This document shows, in pieces, positions 54,839 through 62,902 of a stretch of 64,000 nt of DNA. This DNA is from G963675935 sp963803125 (lineage in GTDB: Bacteria; Planctomycetota; Planctomycetia; Pirellulales; Thermoguttaceae). The stretch is taken from the NCBI GenBank assembly GCA_963803125.1, contig CAWDLR010000003.1:1240001-1304000 (forward strand). Direction: 5' to 3'. Position 1 is the stretch's first letter. Every line of letters starts with the position of its first letter. Made by a program: the position numbers and the translations under genes. The notes beneath the pieces were generated by a model. The model worked only from the letters and a program-made list of their open reading frames with translations. It made no database searches and was not told where the DNA came from.

Positions 54839-55876
54839 ATGAAACGGGCACGGCGAACTCGCGGCTTTACCTTGGTGGAGTTGTTGGTGGTGATTACGAT
54901 CATCGGCATTCTGATCGCGCTGTTGCTGCCCGCGGTGCAGGCGGCGCGGGAAGCCGCCAGGCGGGTGCAGTGCCAGAACCACCTCAAGCAACTGGCGCTG
55001 GGGTGCATCGCCCACGAAAACGCCTCGGGAAGGTACCCGACCGACGGCTGGGGATTCGGCTGGACGGGCGACGCCGACCTGGGGAATGACTGGCGGCAGC
55101 CGGCCGGATGGCTCTATAACATCCTTCCCTATATCGAGCAACAACCGATGCACGACCTCGGCATCGGACATGATCCGAACAAGCTCGCCCTGAATCTGCA
55201 ACGGATGATGTCGCCGCTGGAGACCTTCCATTGCCCAACGCGAAGGACCGTCAAGCTCTATCCTTATGTATGGGGCAACGCTGGGGGCTGCGCGAACACT
55301 TCCGCGACGCCGACGGCCGTGGCGCGTTGTGACTACGCATGCAATGGCGGCGCCACTTACACCGATCCGTCCATAGGGGCGTCTCACTGGCCGGGTAGTT
55401 ATAACAACGTCGCGGGGGGACCGTCACGAATGTCCTACGCGATCGACGCCACAGGGAATCTCACCTCCGCCGGCGTGCAGGCCTTCAGCGACATTGCGAA
55501 GGTGGCCAATGGCGTCATTTACACCGGCAGCATGATCAGACCAGCCGACGTGACCGACGGCACGAGCAATACGTATTTGATCGGCGAAAAATACATGGAC
55601 AATGATCATTATGAAACGGGGCAAGACGCCGCCGACAATGAAGCCGCCATGATCGGCGACAATCAGGACATTGCCCGCTGGACGTATTCGCCGCCGATGG
55701 TCAACACGCCGGGCTACGCCAACGGCGTCATCTTCGGCAGCGCTCACGCCAACGTCTTCAACATGGCATTCTGCGACGGGTCGGTGCAGGCGATGAGCTA
55801 CACAATTGACCCAACGGCGCATCTCTATCTTGGCAACCGCAAGGACGACCAAGCGATCAATCCAAAGACCCTCTGA
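54839..55876 (+). CDS. DUF1559 protein with pseudopilin N-terminus (copy 2)
   Basis: The 345-residue product is a tandem paralogue of the preceding protein. The first ~40 codons are nearly identical at the DNA level (RGFTLVELLVVITIIGILIA), as is the WGFGWTGDADLGNDWRQPAG block compared with WGWAWVGDADRGTDWRQPGG in copy 1; the middle differs. The H-x9-DG motif is SAHANVFNMAFCDGSVQA. The pair looks like a local duplication. Confidence 0.92.
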   Translation: MKRARRTRGFTLVELLVVITIIGILIALLLPAVQAAREAARRVQCQNHLKQLALGCIAHENASGRYPTDGWGFGWTGDADLGNDWRQPAGWLYNILPYIEQQPMHDLGIGHDPNKLALNLQRMMSPLETFHCPTRRTVKLYPYVWGNAGGCANTSATPTAVARCDYACNGGATYTDPSIGASHWPGSYNNVAGGPSRMSYAIDATGNLTSAGVQAFSDIAKVANGVIYTGSMIRPADVTDGTSNTYLIGEKYMDNDHYETGQDAADNEAAMIGDNQDIARWTYSPPMVNTPGYANGVIFGSAHANVFNMAFCDGSVQAMSYTIDPTAHLYLGNRKDDQAINPKTL

Positions 55877-55877
55877 T

Positions 55878-57359
55878 CTATGCCTGCGGCCGCGTCATCC
55901 GCCCGGGTTCGAGGGCCTGGTCGAGTTGCTCCTCGGGAAGGACCTTTTTCTCGAGGCAAAGTTCGCGGATCGTCTTGCCGCTGGCCAGTGCTTCTTTCGC
56001 CAGTTCGGCGGCCCGTTCGTAGCCGATGTAGGGATTCAGGGCGGTGGCCATCGCCAGGCTGCGTTCGACCGCGGCCCCGCAGGCCTCCACGTCCGCTTTC
56101 ATGCCGGCCAGGCAGCTTGTCGCAAAAACGCCGGCGGCGTTGGCCAGCAGCCGCACGCTCTCCAAGGCGACGTCGGCCATTAGCGGCATCATCACGTTGA
56201 GTTGGAATTGTCCGCCGGCGGCCCCGCAGACGACGATCGTCTGATCGTTGCCCAGCACGCGGGCGGCGGCCTGCATCAGGCTCTCGCACAGCACCGGGTT
56301 GACCTTGCCCGGCATGATCGAGCTGCCCGGCTGGAGTTCGGGCAACTCGATTTCGTGCAGCCCGCAGCGCGGGCCGGAGGCCAGCCAGCGAATGTTGTTG
56401 GCGACGTTGAACAATGTGGCGGCGATCGTGCGCAACTGGCCGTGAGACTCGACCAATCCGTCGCGCTGGGCGTTGGCCTCGAAATGACTGATCGCCTCGA
56501 CGAAGGGAATGCCAGTCTCGGCGGCGAGAAGCTGGCAGACGCGGCGGCCGAACTCGGGGTGAGTGTTGATGCCCGTGCCCACGGCCGTCCCGCCGACGGG
56601 TAACTCCAACAGGGCCTCGATCGCCGCCGCTGCCCGCCGCAGTGAGAGTTCCAACTGCCGGGCCAGCCCGCCGATCTCCTGCCCGAGCGAAAGCGGCGTG
56701 GCGTCGACCAGGTGGGTTCGCCCGATCTTGAGAACGTCGTTCCACTCGGCGGCCTTCGCAGTCAGCACTTCCCGGCAACGCTCCAGGGAGGGAATCAGTT
56801 GGTCGCGAATCGCCCCGGCGACGGCGACATGAATGGCGGTCGGGAATACGTCATTCGTGCTCTGGCCCAGGTTGACATGGTCGTTCGGGTGGATCGCGGG
56901 AAAAGGGGACGGGTCCAATTTGCCGGAACGGCCCTCGACCAGCCTTCGGCTGGTGCCCGGCTTCGCACAAATTGGACCTGTCCCCTTTTCCCCCCCGCCG
57001 GCCAGTTCTACCGCGCGATTGGCGATCACCTCGTTGGCATTCATGTTGCTCGACGTGCCCGAGCCGGTCTGAAATACGTCGACCGGGAACTGGTCGTCGA
57101 GTTTTCCGTCGGCCACTTCACGGCAAGCGGCCAGCAGGGCAGACACCAGAGCTTCCCCAAGGGAGAAGCGGCCGAGGTCGCGGTTGACCGTCGCGGCCGC
57201 CCATTTCACCAACCCCAGCGCACGGATCAATTCCGGCGGCAGCGTCCGGCCGGAGATCGGAAAGTTCTCGACAGCCCGTTGCGTTTGCGGCCCATAATAT
57301 GCATGTGCCGGCAAGCGGACTTCGCCCATCGAATCGCGTTCGCTGCGGAAAGTGGTCAT
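55878..57359 (-). CDS. fumC: Class II fumarase FumC with a palindrome-encoded insertion
   Basis: The 493-residue enzyme hydrates fumarate to malate in the TCA cycle. Family motifs are GSGTSSNMNANEVIANRAVE, IHPNDHVNLGQSTNDVFPT, GGTAVGTGINTHPEFG and the signature GSSIMPGKVNP. Usual length is about 462-467, and the excess lies between NRAVELAGG and IHPNDHVN, where a 91-base inverted repeat is translated as about 30 extra residues (about 124-154). The insert keeps the frame and falls in a loop between conserved blocks, so the enzyme may remain active. The gene is convergent with the second DUF1559 gene, with a one-base gap. Confidence 0.93.
   Translation of the reverse strand: MTTFRSERDSMGEVRLPAHAYYGPQTQRAVENFPISGRTLPPELIRALGLVKWAAATVNRDLGRFSLGEALVSALLAACREVADGKLDDQFPVDVFQTGSGTSSNMNANEVIANRAVELAGGGEKGTGPICAKPGTSRRLVEGRSGKLDPSPFPAIHPNDHVNLGQSTNDVFPTAIHVAVAGAIRDQLIPSLERCREVLTAKAAEWNDVLKIGRTHLVDATPLSLGQEIGGLARQLELSLRRAAAAIEALLELPVGGTAVGTGINTHPEFGRRVCQLLAAETGIPFVEAISHFEANAQRDGLVESHGQLRTIAATLFNVANNIRWLASGPRCGLHEIELPELQPGSSIMPGKVNPVLCESLMQAAARVLGNDQTIVVCGAAGGQFQLNVMMPLMADVALESVRLLANAAGVFATSCLAGMKADVEACGAAVERSLAMATALNPYIGYERAAELAKEALASGKTIRELCLEKKVLPEEQLDQALEPGRMTRPQA
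56900..56990. repeat. Palindromic element inserted in frame in fumC
   Basis: Arms of 23 bases at 56900-56922 and 56968-56990 (GAAAAGGGGAC...CCAATTTG) are inverted copies with one mismatch. A perfect 7-bp inner hairpin (ACCAGCC-ttc-GGCTGGT) lies at 56938-56954. One arm of the same family lies at 11894-11917, and a related hairpin is at 10799-10843. Confidence 0.9.
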
Positions 57360-57426
57360 CGCGGACTCCCGTGGAACGATTCTCAGTGTTTCTCCATCTT
57401 AGTAATATCACGGAATTCCGGCCAGT

Positions 57427-57484
57427 CGCTCGCGGCTTTGCGTCACCGCCCGCGATTTCGCACCACCGCTTGCGGTTTCGCATG
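57427..57484. repeat. Short tandem units (GCTTGCGGTTTCGCA)
   Basis: Three imperfect units of about 18-20 bases (CGCTCGCGGCTTTGCGTCAC, CGCCCGCGATTTCGCACCA, CGCTTGCGGTTTCGCATGA) lie between fumC and the next gene. A similar unit occurs at 62519-62538 inside the metallophosphoesterase gene. Confidence 0.55.
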
Positions 57485-57578
57485 ACTTCCCCCAATGTGG
57501 CGCTTTCCGCGGTCGCCCGAACTTGCTAGAATAGAAACGACGCGAGTCTCAGCAACAACTCTCACGAGGGGTGCTGGC

Positions 57579-59177
57579 ATGAACGCTCTTCAACAACAGG
57601 TCCGCCGGGCGCGGCGGCGGCTGACCGCGCAGCGGTTTCTCAACGCGCTGGCTTGGTGCTGGATGGCCACGCTCACGCTGGCTTTGGTGCTGGTGGTCGT
57701 TGATAAGAAATGGCCGTTGGGGGTCGAGGCCTGGGGATGGCTGGCGGGGGCGTTGGGCGTGGGATTGGCGGCCGCCGTGATCTGGACATTCTGGCGGCGT
57801 TCCAGCCCGTTGGAGGCTGCCCTCGAGCTCGACCGCCGCTTCGCCTTGAAGGAGCGCGTCTCCAGCGCCTTGAGCCTTTCGCCGACCGACCGCGAAACGG
57901 AAGCGGGCGAGGCCCTGCTGGCCGACGCCGTCGCGAAGATTGAGCGGATCAACGTCGGCGGACGTTTTGCCGTCAAGCCGCCGCGGCGTCTGCTCCTGCC
58001 GCTGGTGCCGGCCGTGCTGGCGATGCTGGTGGCAATGCTGATTGGCCCGGCCGTGGTTGAGGAACCACAGGCGAAGGCCGCCGATCCGGCCGCCAAAGAG
58101 CAGGTGCAGCGGGCGACCGCCGCGGTCCGCCGCCAGCTTGCCGATCGCCGCCAACAGGCGAAAAAAGAAGGGCTCAAGGACGCCGAGCAACTCTTCCAGA
58201 AGCTCGAAAACGGCATGAAGGAGTTGAACAACGAGCCGATCAGGGAAAAGGCGATGGCGAAGATCAACGATCTGTCGCGGCTGCTGGCCGACCGGCGGCA
58301 GCAGATCGGCGGGGCCGAAAAGGTCAAGGAGCAGCTCAACCAGTTGAAGGACATCGATAAGGGCCCCGCCGACAAGTTTGCCAAGGCCCTAAGCCGCGGC
58401 GATCTGAAAAAAGCCGCCGATGAGCTTAAGAAACTCAAGGAAGCGTTGGAAAACGGCAAGCTGAACGCAAAGCAGAAGGCGGAGCTTGCCAAGCAGATCG
58501 AGCAGATGAAGAACCAGCTCGAAAAGCAGGCCAAGGCCCAGCAGGCGGCCCAGCAAGAGTTGAAAAAACGGATCGAGCAACTCCGCAAGGCCGGCCAGAC
58601 ACAGCAGGCGAACCAACTGGAAGAGCAGCTTGCCAAACTGGCCGCGCAGATGCCGCAAATGCGGAAACTCCAGGACTTGGCATCGAAGCTGGGACAATGC
58701 TCGAAGTGTCTCCGCAACGGCAAGCCCGGCGACGCCGCCAAGGCCATCGCCCAGATGCAGGCCGATCTCCAGGGACAGTTGAAGGAGATGGCGATGCTCG
58801 ACGAGGCGGACAAGGAGTTGTGCCAGGCGAAGGACCAGATGGGCTGCTGCAAATGCGGCGGGGCCGGCTGCGAAGAATGCCAAGGCCCGCCCGGCAACGG
58901 CCTCGGCCGCGGAAAGGGGATCGGTCCCAGGCCCGAAAAGAAGGCCACGAACACCGCCTTCTACGACTCACGAGTGAAGCAGAAGATCGGCAAAGGCACC
59001 GCAATCGTCGAGGGCATGACCGATGGCCCAAACGTCAAAGGCGACGTTCAGCAGCAGATTCAGGAGCAGGCCGAATCGACCAAACGCGGCACGACCGATC
59101 CACTCAGCGGTCGGCAGATGCCCCGCAAGCACGGCGAACACGCCAAAGAGTATTTTGACGGCCTGCGCGGGAATTAG
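57579..59177 (+). CDS. Membrane protein with long coiled coil and a Cys-rich knot
   Basis: The 532-residue protein has two N-terminal membrane segments (about 25-45 and 55-75) and a third at about 135-155, an arrangement like DUF4175-type proteins. Residues about 170-430 form a highly charged coiled coil rich in KxxAEQLxKLE-like heptads. Near the C-terminus is a compact cysteine cluster, MGCCKCGGAGCEECQGPPG, which could bind zinc, followed by glycine-rich sequence and a polar tail. No enzyme motif is visible and the function is unknown. GAGGGG precedes the ATG at 57579. It appears monocistronic. Confidence 0.75.
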   Translation: MNALQQQVRRARRRLTAQRFLNALAWCWMATLTLALVLVVVDKKWPLGVEAWGWLAGALGVGLAAAVIWTFWRRSSPLEAALELDRRFALKERVSSALSLSPTDRETEAGEALLADAVAKIERINVGGRFAVKPPRRLLLPLVPAVLAMLVAMLIGPAVVEEPQAKAADPAAKEQVQRATAAVRRQLADRRQQAKKEGLKDAEQLFQKLENGMKELNNEPIREKAMAKINDLSRLLADRRQQIGGAEKVKEQLNQLKDIDKGPADKFAKALSRGDLKKAADELKKLKEALENGKLNAKQKAELAKQIEQMKNQLEKQAKAQQAAQQELKKRIEQLRKAGQTQQANQLEEQLAKLAAQMPQMRKLQDLASKLGQCSKCLRNGKPGDAAKAIAQMQADLQGQLKEMAMLDEADKELCQAKDQMGCCKCGGAGCEECQGPPGNGLGRGKGIGPRPEKKATNTAFYDSRVKQKIGKGTAIVEGMTDGPNVKGDVQQQIQEQAESTKRGTTDPLSGRQMPRKHGEHAKEYFDGLRGN

Positions 59178-59179
59178 GG

Positions 59180-59217
59180 ATTGTTGACCGGCAATCAACA
59201 ATCAACAATCAACAATC
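59180..59217. repeat. AATCAACA tandem repeat
   Basis: GATTGTTGA (59180-59188) faces CAATCAACAATCAACAATC units up to 59217. It lies directly between two convergent genes and is related to the AACAATCAACAATC core within the FecR-gene repeat. Confidence 0.65.
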
Positions 59218-59218
59218 T

Positions 59219-59473
59219 TCATTTCCCCGCGACTCTTCGCGGGATCGTGAAGGAATAGAGACACATCACCATCCCTGAGGAGAGCAAGCTCCAAGGCGCC
59301 CAGGGGGGCGGGACGATTTGCCGCGCAGCGCCCTCTGCCGGCTCCGTGTCGAATGGCGAGACCGGCGCCGGCGGCCGTTCATGGATCCGCAACTGCGCTC
59401 GCTCGACGCCGAGGCATTGAACCCCCAAGATCACCAGGAAGACGCCGATTGCCAAGAAGAATGCGCGCCACAT
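59219..59473 (-). CDS. Small two-segment membrane protein, unknown function
   Basis: The 84-residue protein has hydrophobic segments at about 3-20 (AFFLAIGVFLVILGVQCLG) and 61-76 (WSLLSSGMVMCLYSFTI) around a proline-rich loop. Length and layout resemble a small conserved planctomycete protein, but I cannot name it. The spacing from neighbours suggests its own transcript. Confidence 0.6.
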   Translation of the reverse strand: MWRAFFLAIGVFLVILGVQCLGVERAQLRIHERPPAPVSPFDTEPAEGAARQIVPPPWAPWSLLSSGMVMCLYSFTIPRRVAGK

Positions 59474-59917
59474 CGCACCAACCTCCGCGAAAGGAGCATC
59501 AACGGCAAACGCCTGCCGTCGCCGGGTGCCACTGCTGGCTCGTCCAGCAGTGCTGAAGCACGGTCGGGCAAGCCAACCGTGGCACCCGCGTCGCCATCAG
59601 CAAACTCATCGGCCGGCGGCCGCCAGCCGCTACAGCGCGCGACCGGCCGCCGGCCACATGCGGCCATTCCTGTTACAAACGTAGCTGTGGTGCCGAGCTT
59701 GCGGTGTGGGCGAACCTGAGCGGTCCCGAAACAGGCGACTTTCACGCAAGCGGCGGTCAATAGGGGATTCGCATCGAACCGATCGAAGATAAGGGGGGCA
59801 ATGCGAGTCGGGACGCCGGTTGTTTGACGGCGGCAATCCCCTTATAATGATAGGGGTGCAATCGCCACCGACGCCGAGACCCTTGAGGCGGATAGGGCAT
59901 CGCAGGAGTATCTTCGT
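59474..59917. other. Intergenic region with a nested inverted repeat and a possible promoter
   Basis: No gene is supported. Outer arms GGGTGCCA (59525-59532) and TGGCACCC (59581-59588) enclose CACTGCTGG / CCAGCAGTG (59531-59539 and 59545-59553), a nested palindrome. Near the downstream gene, TATAAT at 59843-59848 lies 17 bases after TTGTTT (59820-59825); this could be a sigma-70 type promoter, though the upstream box is weak. Confidence 0.5.
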
Positions 59918-61639
59918 TTGACAGCAAAGTCCAAAATCCTCCTGGTCTGCGACTCGCGCGAAAACGCGGAACATCTTCTCGCCCGGGCGGCAGAATCCCA
60001 TGACGTGGTGGTCGCCAGCAACCCCTTGCGCGCGTTGGCGCATCTGGCCCGCGAGCGGTTTGCGGGGGTGTATGTCTCGTCGGAATATCTGCGCGAGGCC
60101 CTGGAGCTTGGCCGGCTGCTGCAAAACGAGCAGATTCTGGAGGGAATGCCCAGCGGCGTGGTGCTCTTGGACAGCGACAACCTGATTATCTGGAGCAACG
60201 GCCGGCTGGCGGAGTGGTCGGAGTGCAGCAGCGTGATCGGGGCGAATTTCTACGCCGTGCTCGGCAGCCCCGAGATTCTCGGCCCCGATTTCTGCCCCTT
60301 CCACACCGCGTTGGCCACCGGTCAGGCCACCAGTTCTACGCTCCGCAGCGGCAACAACCATTACTATCACGTCCATGCCGCTCCGGTGCGCGAGGCGGGC
60401 GAGCCGCCCAAGCACCTGATCGTCAACGTCCGCGACGTGACCAACGAGGTGCACCAGCAGCAGAAGATGGCGGCGATCCATCAGGCGGGCCTGGAGTTGG
60501 CCGACCTCTCCCCCGCCGAAATCACCCACATGGCCGTGCAGGACCGCATCGAGTTGCTCAAGTCCAACATCCTGCACTTCACCCGCGATCTGCTGCATTT
60601 CAGCGTGGTCGAGGTTCGCCTGCTCGATCAGAAAACGGGGCGGCTCGAACCGTTGCTGGAGATGGGCATGGATGCGGAGGCAGTCACCCGCGAACTGTTT
60701 GCGCAGCCGCAGAACAACGGTGTGACCGGCTTCGTGGCGGCCACCGGCAAGAGTTATCTCTGCGAAGACACGTCGCAAGACCCGCTCTACCTCTCCGGCG
60801 CCAAGAACGCGAAGAGCTCGCTCACCGTGCCGCTCTTGCTGCACGAGCAGGTCATCGGCACCTTCAACGTGGAGAGTCTGGAACCGCGGGCCTTCAGCGA
60901 GAGCGACCTGCAATTTCTGGAGATTTTCTGCCGCGACGTGGCGGCCGCGCTGAACACGCTGGAGTTGCTGGTGGCCGAAAAAGCCACCACCGCCGCCGAG
61001 AGCGTCGAGGCGATCCACAGCGCCGTGGCCATGCCGGTTGACGAGATCCTCAACGACGCCGTGAACGTGATGGAGCGCTACATCGGCCACGAGCCTGAGG
61101 TCGTCGATCGCTTGCAGCGGATTCTGCGGAATGCGCGGGACATCAAGCAGGTGATCCAGTCGGTGGGGCGAAAGATGGCGCCCAGCAGCGCCCTGCCGCC
61201 AACGTCGCAGGTCGAGGAGCGGCCGGAGCTTCACGGCCGGCGGATGCTGGTGGTCGATGCCGACGAGAACGTCCGCAGCGCCGCCCACAACCTGATGGAG
61301 CGCTACGGTTGCGTGGTCGAGACCGCCCACGACGGCGCCGAGGCGATGTACATGGTTCGCGCCATGACCGACGGCGAATACGACGTGATCATCTCCGACA
61401 TTCGCCTGCCCGACATGACCGGCTACGAGTTGATGCTGAAGCTCCAGGAAATCATCGGCTCGCCGCCGCTGGTGCTGATGACCGGTTTCGGCTGGGATCC
61501 CGGCCATTCGCTGGTGAAAGCCCGGCAGGCCGGGCTGCAAGCGGTGCTCTACAAGCCCTTCCGTCTCGACCAGTTGTTGGCCGCCGTCCAGCAGATCATC
61601 AACGCGCCGCGGCCTGTGCCGCAGGCGGCGCAAGCGTAG
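59918..61639 (+). CDS. Multidomain signalling protein: receiver-like, PAS, GAF, receiver; no kinase
   Basis: The 573-residue protein has an N-terminal receiver-like fold (KILLVCDSRENAEHLLARA) that lacks a clear phospho-aspartate, a PAS-like region at about 70-180 (ILEGMPSGVVLLDSDNLIIW), a GAF domain at about 215-365 (SKSYLCEDTSQDP-like text and LTVPLLLHEQVIGTFNVES), a helical linker, and a complete C-terminal receiver (RMLVVDADENVRSAAHNLM, IISDIRLPDMTGYELMLKL, YKPF). No histidine-kinase ATPase domain follows. It probably integrates a signal and passes phosphate from another kinase. The start is TTG at 59918. Confidence 0.85.
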   Translation: MTAKSKILLVCDSRENAEHLLARAAESHDVVVASNPLRALAHLARERFAGVYVSSEYLREALELGRLLQNEQILEGMPSGVVLLDSDNLIIWSNGRLAEWSECSSVIGANFYAVLGSPEILGPDFCPFHTALATGQATSSTLRSGNNHYYHVHAAPVREAGEPPKHLIVNVRDVTNEVHQQQKMAAIHQAGLELADLSPAEITHMAVQDRIELLKSNILHFTRDLLHFSVVEVRLLDQKTGRLEPLLEMGMDAEAVTRELFAQPQNNGVTGFVAATGKSYLCEDTSQDPLYLSGAKNAKSSLTVPLLLHEQVIGTFNVESLEPRAFSESDLQFLEIFCRDVAAALNTLELLVAEKATTAAESVEAIHSAVAMPVDEILNDAVNVMERYIGHEPEVVDRLQRILRNARDIKQVIQSVGRKMAPSSALPPTSQVEERPELHGRRMLVVDADENVRSAAHNLMERYGCVVETAHDGAEAMYMVRAMTDGEYDVIISDIRLPDMTGYELMLKLQEIIGSPPLVLMTGFGWDPGHSLVKARQAGLQAVLYKPFRLDQLLAAVQQIINAPRPVPQAAQA

Positions 61640-61654
61640 ACCCATCGCGGAATC

Positions 61655-62853
61655 ATGGACCTCCTCCTGCTATTGCTGGCTCTGGCGGGCCATGCGTTCC
61701 TCTGGATCGGCCTGGTCAACCGGCTGCACTCCCTGGGCTTGCGTCGCTGGGTCATCCATCTTCTTACCGACGCCTTCTTCTTGCTGGCGGGGGTGATACC
61801 TCTCGGCATCGCCGCCTGGCTGTACGTGCGGAGCCCCGGCAGGCTCGCGATCGCGCCGTGGCTGGCCGGCGGAGGTGGCCTAAATCGTGTAATCGTGGTT
61901 TACACCATCGCCTGCTGGGCCGTCGCGGTGGCGACGCTCTTGCGGCTGGTTTGGCTGCGCTGTTTCGTGCGAATGCCGCCACTGGTGCGATTTCGTGGGA
62001 AGCGGTGGGCGGAAATCGAGCCGAGGGCGGCGGAATTCGGCGTCGCCGAGACCGCGCATCATTTCTTCACCCGCCTGCCGTTGAACGAGATCCTGCGGTT
62101 GGAAGTGACCGACTGGATGCTGGAAGTGCCGCGGCTCCCCCCGCGCTCGACGGGCTGTCGATCGTGCATCTTTCCGATTTCCACTTGACCGGCCGCCTGG
62201 GCAAGGCCTATTTCCGCGAGGTCGCCCGCGTCAGCAACGAGCTAAAGGCCGATCTGGTCGCGCTGACGGGCGACCTGGTGGAATCGAGAGCGTGCTTCGA
62301 TTGGATCCCCGACACGTTCGGACGCCTCAGGGCCGAACATGGCGTCTACTTTGTCTTGGGAAACCATGACCTTCGCACCGGCGACGTGCCGCGGCTGCGG
62401 CAGATGCTCGAACAGAGCGGGCTGATCGACCTAGGCGGCCGCCGCCGGCAAATCGCGATCAACGGCCAACCGGTCGTGCTGATGGGAAACGAACTGCCCT
62501 GGATCAAACATCCTCCAACCGCTTGCGGTTTCGCAGGAGCGGATACGGCGTTGCGGATCGTACTGTCGCACAGTCCCGACCAACTCGCTTGGGCGCGGGC
62601 TCAGGGCGCCGATCTGATGCTGGCCGGCCATACGCACGGCGGACAGATTTGCATCCCGCCGCTCGGCGCGATCTTCTCGCCGTCCGCATGGGGCGTGAAA
62701 CACATCGCCGGCGTCTATTACCGGCCGCCGACGATCCTGCATGTCACCCGCGGCGTCTCCGGCGACACGCCGCTGCGCTGGCGCTGTCCGCCGGAAATCG
62801 CCCGCCTGAGACTGTTCGCACCCGGCGTACCGTACTCCTCACGCTCCGCGTGA
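61655..62853 (+). CDS. Membrane-anchored metallophosphoesterase (frame break)
   Basis: About 400 residues. Two or three N-terminal membrane segments are followed, after a one-base loss in the C-run at 62137-62142, by a calcineurin-type domain: LPPALDGLSIVHLSDFHLTG, VALTGDLVES, VLGNHDLR and LMLAGHTHGGQICIP. All metal-binding blocks are present, so the enzyme would be active once the frame is restored. It resembles the YkuE/YaeI-like group, some of which cleave UDP-sugars or lipids. The stop codon and last four codons lie inside a palindromic repeat (62837-62855). Confidence 0.85.
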
Positions 62854-62893
62854 GGTCAGTTCGGAACTCGCAATTCCTCACGCGGAGCGTGAG
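62837..62893. repeat. Inverted pair of CCTCACGCTCCGCGTGAGG palindromes
   Basis: Units at 62837-62855 and 62876-62893 are the same family as the cluster at 4941-5042. The left unit supplies the stop codon of the metallophosphoesterase. The pair lies between two convergent genes. Confidence 0.85.
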
Positions 62894-62902
62894 AAATACG
62901 TC

